Shown here: in pieces, positions 1 to 10,400 of the stretch
How the letters are laid out: every line of letters starts with the position of its first letter
Numbering within the stretch: position 1 is the stretch's first letter
Assembly (NCBI GenBank): GCA_027625915.1
Contig: JANTQA010000012.1
Span: forward strand, 7,028,501-7,092,500
Direction of reading: 5' to 3'
Length of the DNA stretch: 64,000 nt
Source of the DNA: Anaeramoeba flamelloides
Lineage: Eukaryota > Metamonada > Anaeramoebidae
Translations under genes and position numbers: made by a program
Notes under the pieces: model-generated
Seen by the model: the letters and a program-made list of their open reading frames with translations, nothing else
Told to the model about the DNA's origin: nothing
Databases searched by the model: none

Positions 1-5
1 AACAA

Positions 6-1139
6 ATGATTTTAATAAATAATAATGGTCATGGTCCAAAAAGTTTGCAAAGACAAAAAAACAAAGGCAGTTATACCCTTTTGAATAGACACAAGCCACA
101 ATTAATCTTTAAAAGACCAAAACCTACAAAAAAATTTTTCAAAAAAAAATCGCCAACAAACCTCAAAAATGAAATATATTTTAATGATCCAAAAAAAAAC
201 CAAGTGACACAAACTATCACACAACCAAATTTAAAAAACCACTCGGCAACAAAGAAAAGAAATTCCCCTCAAAAAGTGAAATTGCTAAATTACAGTCCAA
301 ATACTGTCAAGAAACGAAATAAACTCTTATTTGTAACCAAGTCATCAAATCAAGGCGAATTTATAAAAAACACAGAATATTGCAAAAATAATAGCACAAA
401 AATTGAATTGAAAAAGAACCAAAGATCTATTGAAATGGTAAATCAACAAAAAACAAAATTACATTCTCAAAATGCAAATGAAAATGAAAAGGAATTGATA
501 ATAAAAGAAAAAGAAAAAGAAAAATCAAGATATTTTGAAAACCAAAATAATACCAAAATGGTACTAAAGCTTTTAGAGAATAATAACAATCAAAATTATA
601 ATTTAAATAAGAATAAAAATATTTTGAATCTCGAAGATAATGATCAAAATAAGGAAATTGAAAAAAATAATTCACAAAGAACACAATTACAAATTAATGT
701 TAATGTAATTGAAGATGAATTTGATTTTGAAAATCAAAATGAAAATAAGAATATGATAGAAATACCAAGCAGGGATAACAGAAGCCACAAGAATAGCAAT
801 AAAAATGGAAATACAAATGAATCTATTGGAAATTTTGACAATACTGATAATATTTATATAAATGCCGATATCCAATCATGGAATAAATTATCAGTTTTTG
901 AAAATTTTCAAAAGGATAGACAGGGTTCAATTGAATTTCCTGAATTTTATACGGATTTTGATAAAAATCAATCTTTTTATCAATATTTCTTTAAAAAATT
1001 ATTTAATAATCAGTCGATTAAAAAAAAAAGTCCCAGAAAAAAAAACTCAAAAATTCCTAAAAAATACTTAATGAAGATGGCTAAAAATCCTTTCAAATAT
1101 ACTTATTCAATTAGTGATAACAAATTAATCAAAAATTAA
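6..1139 (+). CDS. Lys/Asn-rich hypothetical protein, probably 5'-incomplete
   Basis: I do not recognise this protein. The frame is open from the first bases of the window, so the ATG at 6 may be internal and the true start may lie upstream. The 377 visible residues are very rich in Lys, Asn, Gln and Glu, with a KEKEKEK run near residue 165 and Asn runs around 198-207. The C-terminal third is less simple, with acidic and aromatic stretches (EDEFDFENQN, then FPEFYTDF), followed by a basic tail beginning KKKSPRKKNSK. There is no signal peptide, no clear membrane segment and no catalytic motif. It ends in TAA. The composition matches the linkers in the other genes here, so I think it is a real coding region, perhaps a disordered tail of a larger protein. 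The strand and stop are better supported than the start. Confidence 0.55.
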   Translation: MILINNNGHGPKSLQRQKNKGSYTLLNRHKPQLIFKRPKPTKKFFKKKSPTNLKNEIYFNDPKKNQVTQTITQPNLKNHSATKKRNSPQKVKLLNYSPNTVKKRNKLLFVTKSSNQGEFIKNTEYCKNNSTKIELKKNQRSIEMVNQQKTKLHSQNANENEKELIIKEKEKEKSRYFENQNNTKMVLKLLENNNNQNYNLNKNKNILNLEDNDQNKEIEKNNSQRTQLQINVNVIEDEFDFENQNENKNMIEIPSRDNRSHKNSNKNGNTNESIGNFDNTDNIYINADIQSWNKLSVFENFQKDRQGSIEFPEFYTDFDKNQSFYQYFFKKLFNNQSIKKKSPRKKNSKIPKKYLMKMAKNPFKYTYSISDNKLIKN

Positions 1140-1545
1140 CTTATCCTAAAATATAATAATTTTATTGAATTATTTTTATTAGGAGATTTGAAAAAAAATT
1201 CTTAAAAAATATTAAAACCTATTATTTGAATTCAGATTTTTTAATATTAATTAAATATTAAAATGGGAATTTTGTATTTTTTATATTTTTTCTTTAACAT
1301 TAGCCTTTTTATTTGTAAAAAAATAAGCAAAAATTAGATTTTTGTTAATTTTTTCTTGTGGTTTTCAAGTTTGATTCAAAATTAATCTTAATATAAGTTA
1401 TTTCTAATGATTGGAGATGTTTTTTATTTTTACCTTTTAAATGGATTACTTGTGTTATTAATTTGTTACGTTAATTGTAAGATACAGTTCGAGAAAAATA
1501 ATTACTCAATAAAAGATTTTGAAATTTCTGATAAAGATTTTATAT

Positions 1546-2141
1546 GATATTTTTTTGGGTGAAAATCCCTTTTTTTATTTTGCTTTTTGATAATAAAAAA
1601 GTTCTACAATAGATAAAAAATTCTTTGTAAAACTATTTTACAGCTGTTCCAAAGCTACCATGAATTTTTTTCAATATCAAATTTTGATGTTGATATTATA
1701 TTTTTAAAAAGTTGAATATAAAAATAAGAAAGCTTATATTAAAAAAAAATTCCTAAATGAGTTGATATGAAAAATAAACTTATGATGTGATCGAAGAAAA
1801 AATTATTTTTTTCAGAATGAATTTTATGTCGTTTCTTAAGGAATTTTTGATGTTTAGATTCACATTGGGTTCTGAAAATTTATTTTTTGAAAATCTGAAA
1901 AAATTCTTGAATATTGGCTTCATTAAGGAATTTTTTTTTTTAATATAAGCTTTCTTATTCTTATATTCAACTTTTTAAAAATATAATATCAACATCAAAT
2001 TTTGATATTGAAAAAATTTTATGGTAGCTTTGGAACAGCTGTAAAAAAGTTTTACAAAGAATTTTTTATCTATTGTAAAACTTTTTTATTATCATATATA
2101 TATATATATATATATAGGATTTTTCACCCCAAAAAAATATC
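1546..2141. mobile_element. foldback (long-TIR) DNA element, about 600 bp
   Basis: The two ends are long inverted repeats of about 210 bp: 1546-1758 and 1921-2141. The left arm runs GATATTTTTTTGGGTGAAAA and the right arm ends in its complement, TTTTCACCCCAAAAAAATATC. Further in, both arms carry CAGCTGTTCCAAAGCTACCA or its complement, then TTGATATTG with a TTTTAAAAAGTTGAATATA block. A TA microsatellite has expanded in the right arm (2095-2116). The 160-bp centre (1759-1920) is unique and does not code. The structure is typical of a non-autonomous foldback or long-TIR MITE. No clean target-site duplication was found, so the exact ends are uncertain. High arm similarity suggests recent insertion or arm conversion. 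Confidence 0.8.
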
Positions 2142-2344
2142 AGACAGAGTTGGGTTCAGAAAAATTAAACTCTATATTTATGTTATTTATACAAAAAAAA
2201 AAACAAAAAATTGAATTTTTCTCAAGAATTAATAATGGATTATAAATTTTTTTGTTTATTTAAGTAGTTTTCAAGCAAGGATTGGGATCGAAAAAGGTTA
2301 AGATTAAAATTTTAATTGATGGTAAAAATGATTTATTTACCATA

Positions 2345-2875
2345 AAATAAACCCATGACAAAAAAAAATTACACACTCAAAATCATAAAAAAGCCAAAAA
2401 AAAAAAAAAAAAAACTCCATTTATTGTATTTTGACAAACCTAATAAAAAACTATGTTTAAGTTACCGAATATTAATTTTTTATAAGTAATCATTTTTATT
2501 AAAATAAAAGAAAATAATTAAAAAAGAAAAAATAATAAATGGTGACAATAAAAATAATGAAACGAGTTGAGGAAGAGTATAATGGTAAATTTGATAAAAT
2601 TTCACCAAAAATTTTGGATCGATCAAATAGTTAGAATCCATCAACAAAATTATGTGATTTTTTCTTTAAAAGACTCTGGTCTAAACTTATTTAAATCATC
2701 ATATTTAAAAAAAAAAATGAAAGGGTTTATGTAACTGGAAACCATAAATGTAAACAATACAAAAAGGACAAAAAATGAAATAGTTCGAAAAATCAAAATT
2801 ATTTACAAATTCAATGAAAGTGTGATATTGTATTTTGGTTATTTTTTAAAATGTGTCAATTTTTTGTAATTTAGG
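2345..2875 (+). repeat. dispersed repeat family R1, copy 1
   Basis: This stretch aligns along its length with 14252-14800 in the same orientation. Shared landmarks in the same order are a run of A then CTCCATTTATTGTATTTT or similar, CAAACCTAATA, AAGTAACC/AAGTTACC, GGTAATCATTTT-like, AATAATGAAACGAG, TTTCACCAAAAATT, GATCGATCAAAT, GTAACT(A/G)GAAA and ACAAAAAATPAAAT-like spacing. Many indels separate the copies, so the family is old. No protein is encoded. Confidence 0.75.
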
Positions 2876-3124
2876 TGAAATTTAGATATTTTCCATTCAA
2901 GAAAATATTTTTTATTTATTAGAAATATTATTAAAAAAATAACAAAAAAAAATATGATTAAATTCTAGTATTCATAAAAAAAAAAGTATTCTTAAAGTAA
3001 AAGTATAATTGTATATTTATTTTGGGAATTTCATTTTACTTGATGGAATAAATTCAATTTATATTAAGAAGTGTTAATAATAAAAAATTATTACTATTTA
3101 TTTCAACTAAAATCCTTTTCAAAA

Positions 3125-3480
3125 ATTGTAACCCGCCTAAAATAATAAAGTGAAAAAAAATCATAATCTTTTAGTATTCGAGAACAACAAATAACTAAAT
3201 CTGATTTTGAAAATACTTGTGATTCATTCTGAATATAAAAAAACCTGATATTTTAAAAAATTAAAAAATAAAACTAAAAAATAAAAAACAATAAGTCACA
3301 ATTCTGGAATAAGCATTATGGATTTTTTATTTCTGAAATTTCAACTGAAAAAAGTTAACAACAAGAATTTTTACTAATAATTAAATTCATTTTATAAAAT
3401 AAACTATTTTTCAGCTAAAGCGGCTCAGTTGTAATGGATAAACACGTGTGTTTAAAGAGTTTACATAAATATTAGAAGAA
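3125..3480 (+). repeat. dispersed repeat family R2, short copy
   Basis: Shares ordered blocks with 61864-63110: AAAACCTGATATTTTAAAAA, GTCACAATT, GAGCATTA/AAGCATTATGGATTTTT, AAAAAGTTAACAACAAGAA, CTAATAATTA, AAACTATTTTxCAGCTAAAG, GTTGTAATGGAT and CGTTTAAAG-like ends. In this copy the blocks are contiguous; in the other copy about 850 bp lies between the CTAATAATTA and AAACTATTTT blocks. It does not code. Confidence 0.7.
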
Positions 3481-3947
3481 ACAAGTTATTTTAGAAATTT
3501 ATAAAATTGAAATCATTTTTGTTTTTTTTTTTTCGATTTTTTTTTTAAAACGTAATTCAGTTGCAAAAAAATTTTTTTATTGCAAGTTCAATACTCACTT
3601 GGTAAAAATGTGTTATTGTAAGGTTATTGGAATTATGGAAATGATTGTCGAGAAATTATATTTGTTTCTATTGGAATTCTATTCAATCTTTGATCTTGAT
3701 ATTTGTTTAATAAATGTGAAAAAATTTCACTTCATTTTCATTTCATTTTTCAAATAGAGGCTGCAAATATCAACACAATTCATTTGGGGACTTGATATAT
3801 GAAAGAAAAGTATGGAAAATCAAGTGAAAATTGTTTGCTATTTATTATTCAAATACCGGTAGAATTTTAAAACCAACATTATTGTTTTTCTCAAAAGGTG
3901 GATCTAAGAATTTGAGTTTTTCAACTTTTAAGAAAATATATTTATTA

Positions 3948-4142
3948 CAGTAAGTTTCACTTTTAAGGCACAAACTTTCAACGAAATTTAAGGCACAAAA
4001 AAATCTCAAATTAAGGAACAAAATTTGCAATTTTATATTTTATAATTTATTTTACTAGTTTTGAATTTTGTGCTTTAATTTGAGATTTTTTTTGTGCCTT
4101 AAATTTCTTTGAAAATTTGTGCCTTAAAAGTGAAAATGACTG
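3948..4142. mobile_element. 195-bp palindromic MITE (family M1), copy 1
   Basis: The element is almost entirely two inverted arms of about 85 bp around a short AT-rich centre. It begins CAGTAAGTTTCAC and ends GTGAAAATGACTG, flanked on both sides by TA, as expected for Tc1/mariner-type insertion. Each arm carries three spaced copies of a TTAAGGCACAAA-like motif. Other copies are at 41732-41927, 20725-20920 (diverged) and probably 42251-42349 (internally deleted). It has no coding capacity and would need a transposase supplied elsewhere. Confidence 0.85.
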
Positions 4143-4289
4143 TAATTAATTTTCTTTCAGACATAAATCAACAATTATTTGCGGTGTATTATTCTGCTTA
4201 TTTCTTATTTTTTCATCAAAGGACAATTATATAAAATAATTGATATTTGAAAAAAATGTTGGGCACCTTTGACTGTAAAAGATTTTATT

Positions 4290-4630
4290 ATATAGTATCG
4301 TTTTTCTAAGTGATTGTTTGTCTTTTCGAAGATCTCTTTTTTTTCCTCTTAATCTTTTGCAAAATAAAAATAAAAATAAAAAAAGAAAAGGGTGAAAGAG
4401 AGAGAGAGAGAGAAAAAAAAAAAAAAGAAAGAAAGAATCAATAAAAAAAAAGAAAAGGAAAAGTTAAAGGAAAAGGAAAAGAGATATTTGAAAACAAAAA
4501 TCACAAATTTGAAAAAATAGAAAAAATGATTCAAAATTTCAAAAAATTGAATATATTTTTTTGATAAGTATATAGAATAAACTCTCAAAACAACTTCAAT
4601 TAACATTATACAACGAGTCAAAATTTTTTA
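4290..4630 (+). repeat. dispersed repeat family R3, copy 1
   Basis: Shares TTGTCTTTTCGAAGATCT near 4317 and a block with TTTTTTTGATAAG, AAACT/CCC-CAAAACAACTT, CATTAACATTAT and GAGTCAAAATTTTT near 4555-4630 with 62180-62510, where the same order holds. The middle is a simple A/G-rich tract with a GA microsatellite. It does not code. Confidence 0.6.
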
Positions 4631-6689
4631 AAGAATATTTTGTATTTCAAAAAATATTTCTAATCTATAATAATAAATCAACTGTATTTACCTATATATA
4701 TATATATAAATAAATATATAGTTTTTGAAGAAGAAATATAATTAAATATACAAAAAAATAAAGCATTTAATTTATAAATAACTAATTTCTGATGTTTAAA
4801 AAATTGTAAAAATAAAATAAAAACTAAAAACCAATAATTTTTTTTTGAATAAAGTATTAAGGATTTTTTATCACTTGGCTTACAAATATAAAAAAAAATA
4901 AATTTAACATTCAACTAATCAAAATATATTCTTTATCTTTAATTACAGTATTCCAAACTTCTCAATATTTTTTTTCTTTTTTTAGATCTTTTTTTTTTTT
5001 TTCAGCTTTAAGGATAATTTAAAAAAACAATTGTCACGAGAAAAAAAAAAAAAAGTAAAAATAAGAAAAAAGTATTTAAAGAAAAACAAAAAAAAATTTA
5101 AAAAATGAGAAAATTTTCTAGTTATTTAAAAAAATGAAATTTAATTCTAATAAAGATATGGTATTAAATATTTACAAAAAACTTCCAATAACATGATTAA
5201 AGATATAATTATTCTAGGGAAAGGATTTAATTTTTTCTCAAATTCATCTTTTAATTTGAAAATGTTAGTTATAAATATATCCTAGAGGTATTTTTAATCT
5301 TGGAAATAAATTAAAAAATTAAGAATTAAAAAATTATCTGTCATTACAAAATCGTTATGAAATACCATCAGAAGACAAATACGTATTCATAAATACAGTA
5401 TTTACGCTCAAAAGTGAAAGTATATTTATAAATAATTAGCATAATATTCTATAAGGAATTAAATCCCAATATTAGGCTCTAGAATTAAATAGTAATTAAA
5501 ATCTCTTCTATCGTTCTAATATACTATATCTACTTGGAAAAATACTGACTAAATTGAAAAGTGGTTTTTCAAATTTCTAAGGAGGGGGGTATACATTAAT
5601 GGTACAAACATATGGAAAAGAAAGAAAAAGTCAATCATCTCATGTTTTCGTAAAGTTCTACAATTAAAAAAGAAATTCTTAAAATGAAGATTCTACAAAT
5701 TAAATATAGATCAGTTTTTTACAAAATTTTTATCAAAAAAATAATTCCAAACAATTTGTAAAAATCAAAAAATATTTATTATTTTTTTGAGAATCAAAAA
5801 TTTTATCTTTGTGTTTTTTTTTTTTCAATTATTCTGTAATATTTTATTTAATAGGTTAGTACTCTATGAAAACACTGCAAAATTTTAAAATATGTTATTG
5901 GTGACATTTTAAAATTATAAATTTTATATATCTGCTAATTATCAAAAGATTCTGATCGACTAAGAAACCCAAAAAAGAGAATTTTTCCATGAGATCTAAT
6001 TTTTTTTTTCCATTTTTTCTAAAAAAGAAAACTTTAAAATTCATTTTATTTCTTAAATTATAATTTTTTTTAAAATCTTTTAATGATCATTTTCATCGTT
6101 ATTACTAATATCAAAGCTTTTCAAGCCAGGAATATTAATCAAAGAATTTTTTTCTTTTTTGAGATAATTCTTTTGGATAAATAAAAAATTCTGTTATTAG
6201 TCATATTGATAATTATTGTATTTTTTAAGAAGAATAGTTCAAATTATTAAAGTTTTAAAGTTATTTCCAAATTTAACTAAGAAATTTTGTTTTTGTTCTT
6301 AGATGAAATTAATTCTATTTTCAAAATAAAATTTTCTTTCAGAAAATTGGGAATTATAAAATATTGTCCTAAAAATCAAAATTATATTTTTTCTTTTAGA
6401 AAAAGATGATTTAAATTGATATTGTTTTTATGAATAAGTCCAAACTATTTGTGAAAAAAATTTTTAAAATTGTAATTTTTTTTCATTTTTTTTTATTTTT
6501 TTAAAAACAAAAAAGGATTTTTATAAAAACTTAATAGAATAAAATTGTTTGCTTCAAAGATCTAAATTTAATAGTTAATCTTTTTTAAACTATTATAAAT
6601 TTTTCATTTATTTAATTACCTTTACCTAAATTTGTATTATTGGTTGATGTTTTGAATTGAAATAATGTAATTTGTAGTGATCAAAATAA

Positions 6690-7190
6690 TGCGTGCACAA
6701 TGGTTGTAATCCGATGTTTCAAAAAATAATCAATGCTTTTTTTTCTTCTTGTTATAATGGAATATCCCATTTTTTACCCAATAGTATACCTAATTTCAAA
6801 TTAATTTTGAAAGTAAAATATCTAGATGTTTTCAGTAAAAATTTAAATTTGAAATGCAATTTGTTAAAATTTTTCGTTATTTTATCAATTTTTTTGAAAT
6901 TTTTTATTTTTTTTATCAAAAATTAACTATATTTTTTGAGAGAAATTTTTAAAATTTAATCCTTCATTTTTAGAATTTCTTTTTAAATAATAGAACTTTA
7001 AGAAACCAATATCATATTTTTTTAGGGTATATTATTGGTTACTTTGATTGGTTAATGTATTGGTCTTCTTTAACAAAAAAAAACACCCTTTTTATTTTGA
7101 AACACACGGATTAAACTTTTCAGGACGCATTATTTTGACAACAATAACTTCAAATCTCTTCAAAAAATCAAAATAAAAAGATTTTTTAGT
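6690..7190 (+). repeat. dispersed repeat family R4, copy 1
   Basis: Aligns with 48240-48760 in the same orientation. The best-kept part is TTTTTAGAATTTCTTTTTAA, then GAACTTTAAGAAACCAA, a TTGGTTxCTTTGATT block, GTATTGGTCTTCT or GTATAGGTCTTCT, and AAACACxCTTTTTATTTTGAAA. The short open frame at 6693-6926 lies in this repeat and is not conserved in the other copy, so I do not call it a gene. Confidence 0.75.
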
Positions 7191-7418
7191 AACACACTTC
7201 TATTTCAAGAATGATATGAAGCTGTTGGAAGATTATTTCCCAATTTAACAAAAAAAAAAAGCCTTTTGACATTTTACTAACCGTTAATTAATAAAATTCT
7301 AAATTCCACCAACAAAGAGAAATGCAAATAGAGAAGGTTGTAAATTAGGAAATTAACCTCACTTGTAATTCAGGTTGACAAATCATTTTTTTTACATTTA
7401 GAAATATACATTTGAGAA

Positions 7419-10400
7419 ATGAATAAAGATATCTTTTTGATTTATGAATTTTTAGGAGTTATTGCTGAAGGATCTTATGGAATTGTTCATAAAGCAAGAC
7501 ACAGAAAAACAAAGCAGAACGTAGCAATAAAAGAATACAAAAACAGGTCAACAAGCAATGAAGGAATGATGATTAGTACGATTAGAGAAATCAAATTATT
7601 AACAGATCTTAACCATGAAACAATTGTGAAAATTAAAGACATCTTTATCACAGAAAACGATCAAAAAATGCAAAGTAAAATGTTTATAGTTTTTGAATAT
7701 GCTGAATTTGAGTTGTCGGTAAATTTTTCATTTTTCTTTTGTTTTATGTTCTATTTTGTGCAAACCAATAAACATAAAAAACAATAAAAATTATGAATGA
7801 TAAAAATCAGATACAGTTTCCAATTCGTTCATCTTAAAAGTTCTATTTCCAACACAAGTTAATACCAAAACTTTTCAACAACAAGATCGTTTATTAATTT
7901 TGTACTTGTTTTTGTGATGACTTTTATGCTTACCTTCCAAATTAAAGTCACTTTAAAAACGTGTGAACTAAAAAAAAAGTTTTAATAATATGTTGAAATG
8001 GGTCTTTTGGAGTTCAGTTGCTACTTTAAGGGTAGTTTTGAAAACTTTTCAATGTCACACATTTTTTTTAAAAGTACTAATTTGTCAGTATTTGCAAAAT
8101 ATTTGGGTCAAAATGTTCACTTACCTTTCCGATCTTTTCTTTTACAAATTGAGTTTTTCAAGTAGGAGATTGAAATTTGTACTTTCTATTTCTTTGTTTG
8201 GTGATTTTTTTATCCATACCTTGGAGTGAACTAACAATTTTAAGTGAACTAACAAACCTAAATGAAAGAAATATTTCAGAATTTTCAACAAATTAAAATC
8301 GGTTGAAAGTGATCCCTTTTAAATCTCAAATACCAGATCATAATTGACTTTTTTTTACAGATTTGAAAATAATTTTGATCATCAAGAGATGGAATTAGTT
8401 TAAAAAATGAAATTAAAACACCTTCCTTCCAATGCCAGAATCAATAGGACACTAGAAAAAACCATTATTATTTTTGTAAAGAAAAACTTTTTATGGGATC
8501 AATTCCAATTTGCAAACTTTTCTCTCCCATTTTCAGGTAATTTTAAAAAAGTGACAGAAAAGATTTTTTCTGGAGCCATTAAAAATAGGTATATTGAAAT
8601 TTGGTGACTGTTTTAAGGGTAGTCCTGGAAACTTTTTTCTGTAACACTTTTTTATAATAAATGTTTGAAAATTTTTGCTTCATTTTTCATTTTTGAAAAC
8701 TTTTTTACCTTGGCTTTGGCGAAAGCATTTTATGAGTTTAAATATTAAACAACTTTTAAAAATTAGTTGGACTTTCAAAATTATTCTTTATCAAGAACTG
8801 TTGTAAAAATAGAGTTATTAGATTTTGAAAAATAAAAATTGAAATAAAAATTTTTTTAAATTTTTTTGAGTTTATCAGTTTTCACTTATTCGATTTATTT
8901 TCTGGTGATGAAAAAATTTATTTGAATAAAGTTTTTAGATTTTATCAATCACAAACGAAGGGTACATAAATGTTTTCAAATACATTTCTTGAATAGTACT
9001 AGATCTTCATTTTATTTTTACTTTAATTTTTATAAACAAAATCAATAAATTGTTATAAAAATTATTTTTCTACCTAATGTCCATTTGGTGTTTTTAATGT
9101 TGAGGATTTTTTCCTGATAACAATACTTGGCTTTTTTTTTTTAATTTTTTACCCTTTAGAATTATAAAAAAAAAATATTTTTTCGGAGAAATTAAATTAT
9201 TCTTTTTAATAAGAGAACAAACACTTTAAATTTTATTATGAAAAGATAAAGTGTCCAGAGAGAGAGAAAAAAAAAAATAGAAGTGGACTATGGATATTCA
9301 GAATGATAAGATATTAAACAAAAAGAATTTTTTTTTTTTTTTTTTTGATATTATGATGTTTTGAACAAATAGATGGGTTTCAATTTTATATAACAGTGCA
9401 CATAATTAAATACAACTTGATAATAATTTCTATATTAAAGAATATGCCATAACAATCTTTACAAAAACAAATTTAAAAATAAAAAAAGATTAAAAAAAAA
9501 AAAAAATTCAAAATAGAAAATTATTTTTCTTCAATACATTTGTAAGAAAATATGATTAACTATTCTTAAAGAGAATATCATCTTTATACAATTTTAATGG
9601 GGTAGATTATGAAAAAGTTTGATCACAGATATTATTAAGAAAAATTAAAAAAAAAAAATTAGATAGTGAAGAACTATGTTTCAGCCTTGAGAGTGTTGAG
9701 ATGTTGGTTATTGTGATATTTTGCTTTCACTTCTCAAAAAGAAATTTCCATTCTGATAAAATTAAACAGAAAAATTACCAATTTCGAAGATAAACACATA
9801 CACAAATTATATAAACAGATTTTTGAATGAAAAATTTTAAAAATAAAGGGATTTTCTAGCAAAAGTTCAAATTTTAAAACATTTCAAACTCGAAAAATCA
9901 ACTGTAAAAAATATTTTGAACAATTTGAGGAATCGTTTTTGTGTTTATAGATTTGAAATGGAAATTATGGAATATTAAAAACAAAATTTGGCATTATTCA
10001 AAAAGGTGATAATTGTGAAAATTTCTTATTTTTTCACAAAGAAATTCTATAAGAATAAATTTAACTGAGATTATAGAACTCTTTTAAGGGCGTTTTTATA
10101 CACAGTTCCTCCCGTTCAACAGAAAAATTGGTCTTTCAAATTACTAAATTTATATGTTTTGATGTTTAATCAAAAAGAAACGTTTCGGTAAAATGAAAGA
10201 GAATTGTCAAAATAGCCTTAAAGGGGGTAGTCCCACCACAGCGTACTTCAACATTAGGGTATTTTATTATTTATTGAAAAATATATTGGTACTCTTAGGT
10301 TCAAATACTTGAAGAAAAAAAACAAATTAAATAATTTTAAGTTTGCTTATCTGTATAATATAATTTTGTAAATCAAAATAATGAAAATAAAAGTAAAATT

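Larger units (their letters stand above)
1140..7418. other. gene-free, repeat-rich interval
   Basis: About 6.3 kb with no coding region that I can support; open frames are short and fall within repeats. It holds a 600-bp foldback element, a 195-bp palindromic MITE and pieces of four dispersed repeat families listed separately (2345-2875, 3125-3480, 4290-4630, 6690-7190). A short TA microsatellite sits at 2095-2116 and a GA run at about 4397-4415. I see no tRNA or other RNA gene. Confidence 0.7.

Noticed and set aside
3415-3470. GCGGCTCAGTTGTAATGG, which resembles the A box of a tRNA or SINE promoter
   Set aside because: No B box follows, no cloverleaf can be formed, and the related copy at 63045 does not keep the motif.
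4349-4621. Minus-strand open frame rich in Phe, Leu and Ser
   Set aside because: It is a by-product of A/G-rich simple sequence within repeat R3, with no membrane-protein pattern beyond composition.
6693-6926. Plus-strand open frame of 77 codons
   Set aside because: Lies within dispersed repeat R4 and is not open in the second copy.
8407-8607. Plus-strand open frame in CDK8 intron 1, considered as an extra exon
   Set aside because: No kinase or cyclin-binding sequence, and the phase-0 join of exons 1 and 2 already gives a continuous CDK8 match.
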